From Tianweitania sediminis (lineage in GTDB: Bacteria > Pseudomonadota > Alphaproteobacteria > Rhizobiales > Rhizobiaceae), in the NCBI RefSeq assembly GCF_017813335.1, contig NZ_JAGIYY010000008.1, positions 1 through 64,000 on the forward strand: a DNA stretch of 64,000 bases, written 5' to 3'. How positions within the stretch are numbered: the first letter of the stretch is position 1; each line of letters opens with the position of its first letter. The notes beneath the pieces are model-generated. The model saw nothing but the letters and a program-made list of their open reading frames with translations, had not been told where the DNA came from and ran no database searches. This document shows, one piece after another, positions 58,570 to 64,000 of this stretch. A program made the position numbers and the translations under genes.

Positions 58570-60176
58570 TGCCGGCGTCGAAGGCGAAGATCATGAATCG
58601 CAAGAGTGCCATGCGTCGTTTCGGCTTGAACACCACCGTGGCGCTCCTCGCCGCGACGATGGCGATGCCGGTGGGACCGGGTGCCGCGCTCGCACAATCC
58701 GGTAAATTCGTCGGCACCGGCTATGCAAGTCGCGGGGACGTGATCAAGCTTGGGCTGAACAAGTCCTTTGTGCTTGAACTCCCTTCAGATGCCTATGATA
58801 TCTTGGTCGCGAACCCGGCCGTTGCCGATGCCGTGACCCGCACCGCACGACGCATCTACCTGTTCGGCAAGTCGGTCGGCCAAACCAACGTGATCGTGTT
58901 CGGCCCGAATGGCGAGCAGATCGGCAATTACGACATTGCGGTGGAGCGCGACGTTGCCGGCCTCGAGGGCTATCTCGAGCGCTTCATTCCGGGCTCGGAC
59001 ATCACGGTCGAACTTCTCAACGACAACGTGGTGCTGACCGGCACTGTGGATACGCCGCTGGATGCCGCACGGGCAGCGCAATTGGCGCAGATCTTCGTCA
59101 CGGGCGGTGAAGCCACCACCGGCCAATACGCGCAAACCGCAGCGGCTGCGAGCGACGGTGGTGGGGTGGATATCAACAATCCGGACTCGGAGCGCCAGCA
59201 GAGCCGGATCGTCAACCTGATCCAGATTGTCGGCGAAGATCAGGTTACGCTGAAGGTGACGGTGGCTGAGGTCAGCCGGTCAGTCATGAAGCAGCTTGGT
59301 GTGAACCTGCTGGCTGGAGATAACTCAAACGGCTTCACCTGGGGCGCACTTTCGGAGTCCAGCTATGGACTGGGTAAACAGCTTTCGCCCAGCGGCGTGG
59401 GCTTCGGAACCTCTCTGATCGATGGCTATATACAGGCCATGGAACAAGCGGGCGTTATGAAGACGCTGGCGGAGCCCACGCTTACGGCTGTTTCCGGTGA
59501 GCAGGCGACGTTCCGCGTGGGTGGCGAGTTCAACATCGTCAATGGTCGCGACAGCACGGTCTCCCTCGACAACCAAACAGGTCAAACGACATACGAAATA
59601 GAAAAGATCGAGTATGGAATCGGGTTAGAGTTCAAGCCGACCGTCCTTTCTCCAGGTCGCATCAGCTTGAAGGTGCGCACGTCGGTTTCCGAGCCGACAA
59701 GCGAAGGATCGGTCAATCTCGAGGCGGGGCCTTCCCGGCGCCCCGGCAGGTTCGAGTCCTACCTCGATCCGCGGGTGAATATGATGGGGACAAACATGAT
59801 CTCCATTCGCAAGCGTCTCGCAGACACGACGATCGAGTTGCCGTCTGGCGGTTCCATGATGATCGCAGGACTCGTTCGCGATGATGTCCGGCAGGTTGCC
59901 GCTGGGTTGCCGGGCCTCTCCAAGATCCCGGTTCTCGGCGCTCTGTTCCGAAGCAAGGACTTTGTGCGCAACGAAACCGAGCTCGTGATTATCGTCACGC
60001 CTTATCTGTCCCGCCCGGTTGCGCGCAACGAACTCGCAAAGCCGGACGACAACTTCAACCCGGCGTCTGACGGCGGAAGCTTCATTTTGAACAAGGTCAA
60101 CCGTGTCTACGGCACGATGAAGACCGATCTCCCGAACGGCCGTTATCACGGCGTCGTCGGCTACATCTACAAGTGA
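58569..60176 (+). CDS. cpaC: Outer membrane secretin CpaC/RcpA
   Basis: Forms the outer-membrane pore for the Flp pilus. The 535-residue precursor has an export signal, a pilus N-domain (about 55-130), a BON-like domain (about 130-175) and the secretin domain. The latter includes EPTLTAVSGEQATFRVGGEFNI and the closing GLPGLSKIPVLGALFRSKDFVRNETELVIIVTPYL. Its N-domain is paralogous to the stand-alone protein across the divergent promoter. Confidence 0.94.
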   Translation: MPASKAKIMNRKSAMRRFGLNTTVALLAATMAMPVGPGAALAQSGKFVGTGYASRGDVIKLGLNKSFVLELPSDAYDILVANPAVADAVTRTARRIYLFGKSVGQTNVIVFGPNGEQIGNYDIAVERDVAGLEGYLERFIPGSDITVELLNDNVVLTGTVDTPLDAARAAQLAQIFVTGGEATTGQYAQTAAAASDGGGVDINNPDSERQQSRIVNLIQIVGEDQVTLKVTVAEVSRSVMKQLGVNLLAGDNSNGFTWGALSESSYGLGKQLSPSGVGFGTSLIDGYIQAMEQAGVMKTLAEPTLTAVSGEQATFRVGGEFNIVNGRDSTVSLDNQTGQTTYEIEKIEYGIGLEFKPTVLSPGRISLKVRTSVSEPTSEGSVNLEAGPSRRPGRFESYLDPRVNMMGTNMISIRKRLADTTIELPSGGSMMIAGLVRDDVRQVAAGLPGLSKIPVLGALFRSKDFVRNETELVIIVTPYLSRPVARNELAKPDDNFNPASDGGSFILNKVNRVYGTMKTDLPNGRYHGVVGYIYK

Positions 60177-60190
60177 GCGGGGGCGCCACC

Positions 60191-60889
60191 ATGCAGAACA
60201 AGATCTCCCGAATGCCCGGCAAGCTTCTGGCGGCGGTTGCTCTTGCAACCATTGCTTTTGCTGCAGGCTGCTCAACCAACAAGCCCGACTCGGTGATCGT
60301 CGGTTCGGTGCCGGATGACTACCGCACGAACCATCCAATCATGATCGGCGAAAAGGAACGCAAGATCGACCTGCCGGTCGGCATGGCAGATCGCGGCATG
60401 ACGCCGACTCAGAAGATTGCGCTTGAAGGCTTCCTCGCAGACTACGACACAGCCGCGCAGCCGCCGGTGACCATCATTGTTCCAGTCGGTTCGGCCAACG
60501 AACTCGCCGCCTCCAATGCTGCCCACGAGTTGATGACCGTGATGACCCGCAATGGTGTGCCACCGCACCGCATCGCCACGGCGGCTTACCGTGCCCGCCC
60601 TGGCGAAACAGCGGCGCCGATCCGCGTGTCTACGATGGCGATGAAGGCCTATACCAAGCCTTGCGGCCGCTGGCCGGAAGACATCGGCGACACCACCGAC
60701 AACAAGCATTGGGCGAATTTCGGCTGTTCCTACCAAAACAACCTTGCAGCCCAGATCGCCAACCCTGCGGACCTTCTCGGACCCCGCAAGCAAGGGCCGA
60801 TCGATGCAGAAAATCGCGGCGTAGCGATCGGTGACTACAAGGCCAAGGACATCGGCTTCGAACCCACCATCGACTACGACGCGAACTGA
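60191..60889 (+). CDS. cpaD: Pilus assembly lipoprotein CpaD
   Basis: A 232-residue lipoprotein: the lipobox is AFAAGC, with Cys at about residue 27. The rest is the CpaD domain (VTIIVPVGSANELAASNAAHELMTVM; NLAAQIANPADLLGPRKQGPIDAENR). CpaD is thought to help target the secretin to the outer membrane. I prefer the ATG preceded by GCGGGGG; a GTG overlapping the cpaC stop is the alternative. Confidence 0.9.
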   Translation: MQNKISRMPGKLLAAVALATIAFAAGCSTNKPDSVIVGSVPDDYRTNHPIMIGEKERKIDLPVGMADRGMTPTQKIALEGFLADYDTAAQPPVTIIVPVGSANELAASNAAHELMTVMTRNGVPPHRIATAAYRARPGETAAPIRVSTMAMKAYTKPCGRWPEDIGDTTDNKHWANFGCSYQNNLAAQIANPADLLGPRKQGPIDAENRGVAIGDYKAKDIGFEPTIDYDAN

Positions 60890-60914
60890 TCAGCGTCCAC
60901 GGGATACGTCACCA

Positions 60915-62198
60915 ATGACAAATCTTGCTTACGAGAGCAGCCAAGGCGATCTGGATCACGAACTCGTGGCGCTCCAGAACCTGCGGCCGATCCCGCGCAT
61001 TTCCATCCAAGCTTTCTGCGAAACGGACTCCGTCGCTGGCCCAATCGACCGGGCGGCAGACGATCGCCGGATGGCTCGGGCCCACGTCAAAGTCCACATG
61101 GGCGGGATCGCCAGCGCGCTCGACCTTTACCAGAGCGCGCCGACGCCGAACCTGATCATCCTGGAGTCGCGCCACGAGCCCAAAGAACTGCTCGCATCCC
61201 TGCATCAGCTTTCCGAGGTTTGCGACCCGAGCACCAAAGTTATCGTCGTCGGCCACTACAACGACGTCTGGCTATACCGCGAACTGATCCGCTCCGGCAT
61301 CTCCGAATATGTCGTGGCGCCGATCTCCATGGCCGACATTCTGGCCGTGATCGCCTCGATCTTTGTGGATCCGGAAGCCGAGCCGCTCGGCAAATCCATC
61401 GCCTTCCTTGGCGCCAAGGGTGGCGTCGGGTCGTCGACGCTGGCGCACAATTTTGCCTGGACGCAATCCAAGCTGTTCGGCTCCGAGACCGTGATTGCCG
61501 ACATGGACCTGGCATTCGGCACGGCGAACATCAATTTCGACCAGGACCCGGCCCAAGGCATTGCCGAAGCGGTGTTTGCGCCGGAGCGGATCGACGAGGT
61601 TTATCTTGATCGCCTGCTGGCACAATGCGCCGAAAAGCTGTCGCTCCTCGCAGCACCCTCGACCCTCGATCGCACCTATGACTTCGAGCCCGACGCCTTC
61701 CAGCAGATCATCGAAACGGCGCAGCGCAGCGCACCCATGCTGGTGCTCGACCTGCCGCATGTTTGGAACGGCTGGACAAAAACCACGCTGATGCAGGCGG
61801 ATGACGTGGTGATCACGGCGACTCCGGAGCTCGCCAATCTCCGCAACACCAAGAACATTGTGGACACGCTGAAGAAGCTGCGCCCCAACGACGCGCCGCC
61901 CAAGCTGATCATCAACCAGGCAGGCATGCCCAAGCGCCCGGAAATCAGCGCGGCCGATTTCGCCGATCCGCTCGGTTTGACGCCGATGGCGGTGATCCCG
62001 TTCGATCCGCACTTCTTCGGAACGGCCGCCAACAACGGTCGCATGCTGGGCGAAATGGATCCCAAGCACGTGATTGTGCAGACGATCAACGAGATCGCCC
62101 ATGTTCTGACGGGGCGCAGCGAAGTGAAAGCGCGGAAGCGCTCCGGCCTCGGCGACCTGTTCGGGCGCCTGAAATCGTCCAAGAGTTCCAAGAAATAG
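60915..62198 (+). CDS. cpaE: Pilus assembly ATPase-like protein CpaE/TadZ
   Basis: A 427-residue polar-localisation protein. A receiver-like N-terminal domain (about 35-150) is followed by a MinD/ParA-type ATPase domain with a deviant Walker A (GAKGGVGSSTLAHNFAW, about 166-182) and ADMDLAFGTANINFDQDP. CpaE homologues place the Tad machinery at the cell pole. The ATG of MTNLAYESS was chosen, since the frame upstream lies in the cpaD end. Confidence 0.92.
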   Translation: MTNLAYESSQGDLDHELVALQNLRPIPRISIQAFCETDSVAGPIDRAADDRRMARAHVKVHMGGIASALDLYQSAPTPNLIILESRHEPKELLASLHQLSEVCDPSTKVIVVGHYNDVWLYRELIRSGISEYVVAPISMADILAVIASIFVDPEAEPLGKSIAFLGAKGGVGSSTLAHNFAWTQSKLFGSETVIADMDLAFGTANINFDQDPAQGIAEAVFAPERIDEVYLDRLLAQCAEKLSLLAAPSTLDRTYDFEPDAFQQIIETAQRSAPMLVLDLPHVWNGWTKTTLMQADDVVITATPELANLRNTKNIVDTLKKLRPNDAPPKLIINQAGMPKRPEISAADFADPLGLTPMAVIPFDPHFFGTAANNGRMLGEMDPKHVIVQTINEIAHVLTGRSEVKARKRSGLGDLFGRLKSSKSSKK

Positions 62199-62218
62199 GC
62201 GTGCAGGAGTAGCAGCCG

Positions 62219-63721
62219 ATGTTCGGTAGAAGAGGCAGCGACAGCGGAACGAAAGAGCTCCCAGCTTTTCGGCCACCCGCAAGCACGCCGGTTCCGGCAG
62301 CCCCGCGCGAGCCGGAAGGGGACGGCGCTGCCGCCACCGCTGCGCCAGCCGCGCCGGCCGCCGCCGCCGCGCCACGACGGGTGGTGGAAGCCCCGCCGAT
62401 GGTGCCGGAAGCGCCGCGCCGCGGCAATCGCGAACGTTCGGAAAGCTACTACGACACCAAGAGCCAGGTGTTTTCTGCGCTGATCGACACCATCGATCTG
62501 TCGCAACTCGCCAAGCTCGACCCGGATTCGGCCCGCGAAGAAATCCGCGACATCGTCAACGACATTATCGCGATCAAGAACTTCGCGATGTCGATCGCCG
62601 AGCAGGAAGAACTGCTCGAAGACATTTGCAACGACGTGCTTGGTTACGGCCCGCTCGAGCCGCTTCTGGCGCGCGACGACATCGCCGACATCATGGTCAA
62701 CGGCGCCAAGCAGGTCTTCATCGAAGTCAACGGCAAGGTCGAGCAGACCGGCATCCGCTTCCGCGACAACCAGCAGCTGCTCAACATCTGCCAGCGCATC
62801 GTGAGCCAAGTCGGCCGCCGCGTGGACGAAAGCTCCCCGATCTGCGATGCGCGCCTGCCGGACGGCTCGCGTGTTAACGTGATTGCTCCGCCGCTTGCCA
62901 TCGACGGCACTGCGCTCACCATCCGCAAGTTCAAGAAGGACAAGCTGACACTCGACCAGCTCGTCCGCTTCGGCGCCATTTCGCCGGAAGGCGCGGAGGT
63001 CCTGAAGATCATCGGCCGCGTCCGCTGCAATGTGGTGATTTCCGGCGGTACCGGTTCAGGCAAGACGACGCTGCTCAACTGCCTCACCAACTACATCGAC
63101 CGCGACGAGCGCATCATCACCTGCGAAGACTCCGCCGAATTGCAGCTGCAACAGCCGCATACGGTGCGTCTCGAAACCCGTCCGCCGAACCTGGAAGGCG
63201 AGGGCGAGATCACCATGCGCGACCTCGTGAAGAACTGCCTGCGCATGCGGCCTGAACGCATCATCGTCGGCGAAGTGCGCGGACCGGAGGTATTCGACCT
63301 CCTGCAGGCGATGAACACGGGCCATGACGGCTCCATGGGCACAATCCACTCCAACTCGCCGCGCGAATGCCTGAACCGTATCGAGTCCATGATCGCGATG
63401 GGCGGTTACTCGCTGCCGCAAAAGACGGTGCGCGAAATCGTGGTCGGCTCGGTGGACGTGATCATCCAGGCCGCGCGCCTGCGCGACGGGTCCCGCCGCA
63501 TCACCCATGTCACCGAGGTGGTGGGCATGGAAGGCGACGTCGTGATCACCCAGGATCTGATCCTCTACAACATCAAGGGCGAAGACCAGAACGGCCGCTT
63601 GATCGGCGAGCACGTGTCGACGGGCATCGGGCGTCCCGCCTTCTGGGATCGTGCGCGATATTACGGCGAGGAAGCGCGGCTTGCCGCTGCGCTGGAAGCC
63701 ATGGAGAAGCGGGCCGCTTGA
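62219..63721 (+). CDS. cpaF: Tad pilus assembly ATPase CpaF/TadA
   Basis: Hexameric secretion ATPase powering Flp pilus extension, and in related systems retraction too. The 500-residue protein has a Pro/Ala-rich N-terminal tail (about 15-70), the N-terminal domain, then the motor with Walker [15 protein letters not shown] (about 274-287), the Asp box [11 protein letters not shown] and Walker [21 protein letters not shown] site lies before the ATG. Confidence 0.95.
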   Translation: MFGRRGSDSGTKELPAFRPPASTPVPAAPREPEGDGAAATAAPAAPAAAAAPRRVVEAPPMVPEAPRRGNRERSESYYDTKSQVFSALIDTIDLSQLAKLDPDSAREEIRDIVNDIIAIKNFAMSIAEQEELLEDICNDVLGYGPLEPLLARDDIADIMVNGAKQVFIEVNGKVEQTGIRFRDNQQLLNICQRIVSQVGRRVDESSPICDARLPDGSRVNVIAPPLAIDGTALTIRKFKKDKLTLDQLVRFGAISPEGAEVLKIIGRVRCNVVISGGTGSGKTTLLNCLTNYIDRDERIITCEDSAELQLQQPHTVRLETRPPNLEGEGEITMRDLVKNCLRMRPERIIVGEVRGPEVFDLLQAMNTGHDGSMGTIHSNSPRECLNRIESMIAMGGYSLPQKTVREIVVGSVDVIIQAARLRDGSRRITHVTEVVGMEGDVVITQDLILYNIKGEDQNGRLIGEHVSTGIGRPAFWDRARYYGEEARLAAALEAMEKRAA

Positions 63722-63742
63722 GGCCGCAGATAGGCCGCGACG

Positions 63743-64000
63743 ATGGATGCTCCAATCCTGCTCTTCATTTTGCTGGCTGGCCTGAGCGCCGGCCTGCTGG
63801 CGTATGTTTTCCTGTTCAACCGCATCGCGGATGAACGAAACGCAGGCAAGCGACTGGAAACGGTCAAGGCGGCCGAAACCACGCGTGCCGCGATCAAGGC
63901 GACGCGCGACCGCCAGCAGGAGGTCGCCAAGCGGCGTAAGTCCGTGCAGGACTCGCTGAAGGACCTCGACGAGAAGCAGAAAATCCGCGACGCCAACACC
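63743..64000 (+). CDS. tadB: Flp pilus assembly inner-membrane protein TadB, 5' part
   Basis: The first 86 codons of a gene cut by the window edge. It starts MDAPILLFILLAGLSAGLLA, a membrane helix, followed by a charged helical segment (RLETVKAAETTRAAIKATRD), as in TadB, a GspF-like platform protein. Its place after cpaF confirms the assignment; tadC and the rest of the locus are expected downstream. Confidence 0.85.
   Translation, partial: MDAPILLFILLAGLSAGLLAYVFLFNRIADERNAGKRLETVKAAETTRAAIKATRDRQQEVAKRRKSVQDSLKDLDEKQKIRDANT

Noticed and set aside
59745-59765. tRNA T-arm-like GGTTCGAGTCC
   Set aside because: It lies inside cpaC in frame and no acceptor or anticodon arm can be built around it.

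Overview
The window is a stretch of GC-rich alphaproteobacterial chromosome, most likely from the order Hyphomicrobiales (Rhizobiales). This rests on gene content and order: irr divergent from fabA-fabB-fabI; tsaB-rimI-plsC-miaB-phoH-ybeY-corC-lnt-HTH-metK-trmB; rimP-nusA-ylxR-infB-rbfA-truB; dnaA-dnaN-recF next to rpsT; and a Caulobacter/Rhizobium-type cpa (tad) pilus locus. I cannot fix the genus from the sequence alone.

Layout. Bases 1-1040 are accessory: the 3' end of an IS3-family element, then an AT-richer gene of unknown function whose 3' end has been cut off by that element. Bases 1322-6351 hold a small secreted protein, a strong 21-bp imperfect inverted repeat, a Cys/Trp-rich small protein, an MscS channel and a hydantoinase/oxoprolinase-family (HyuA) gene. 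Between the last two lies a 412-bp tandem duplication that creates a chimeric reading frame. Malate synthase G follows (6427-8598).

Bases 8607-18938 are one long, tightly packed plus-strand series for tRNA modification, RNA processing and envelope functions, from tsaB to trmB. A TctCBA tricarboxylate-type uptake operon (19035-22021) is followed by a minus-strand DUF1127-like mini-gene. The translation super-operon (22498-35820) comes next, but it is interrupted three times relative to the usual order: a two-helix membrane protein sits between infB and rbfA, and CorA and an HWE-family histidine kinase sit between truB and rpsO. It has structured leaders before rimP, rpsO and pnp.

Bases 35895-46417 hold an RsmC-like methyltransferase, a GGDEF-EAL gene broken by an apparent 1-nt frameshift, the type II unsaturated fatty acid set (fabI, fabB, fabA), irr, an SH3 protein, a 2-hydroxyacid dehydrogenase, the two subunits of an aconitase-X type dehydratase, and a MoeB/ThiF-GNAT fusion. 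Bases 46457-54614 hold recF, dnaN and dnaA with a long dnaA upstream region (one perfect DnaA box, several GANTC methylation sites), then rpsT, an enoyl-CoA hydratase, mutM and deoB. The window ends in a Flp/Tad pilus locus: two TadE-like pseudopilins and a stand-alone secretin-N-domain protein on the minus strand, and flp-cpaABCDEF-tadB on the plus strand. tadB runs off the edge.

I found no convincing rRNA, tRNA or CRISPR array. The items most worth a second look are the IS-truncated orphan gene, the 412-bp tandem duplication, the MoeB-GNAT fusion, the RNA leaders before rimP and rpsO, and the stand-alone pilus N-domain protein.
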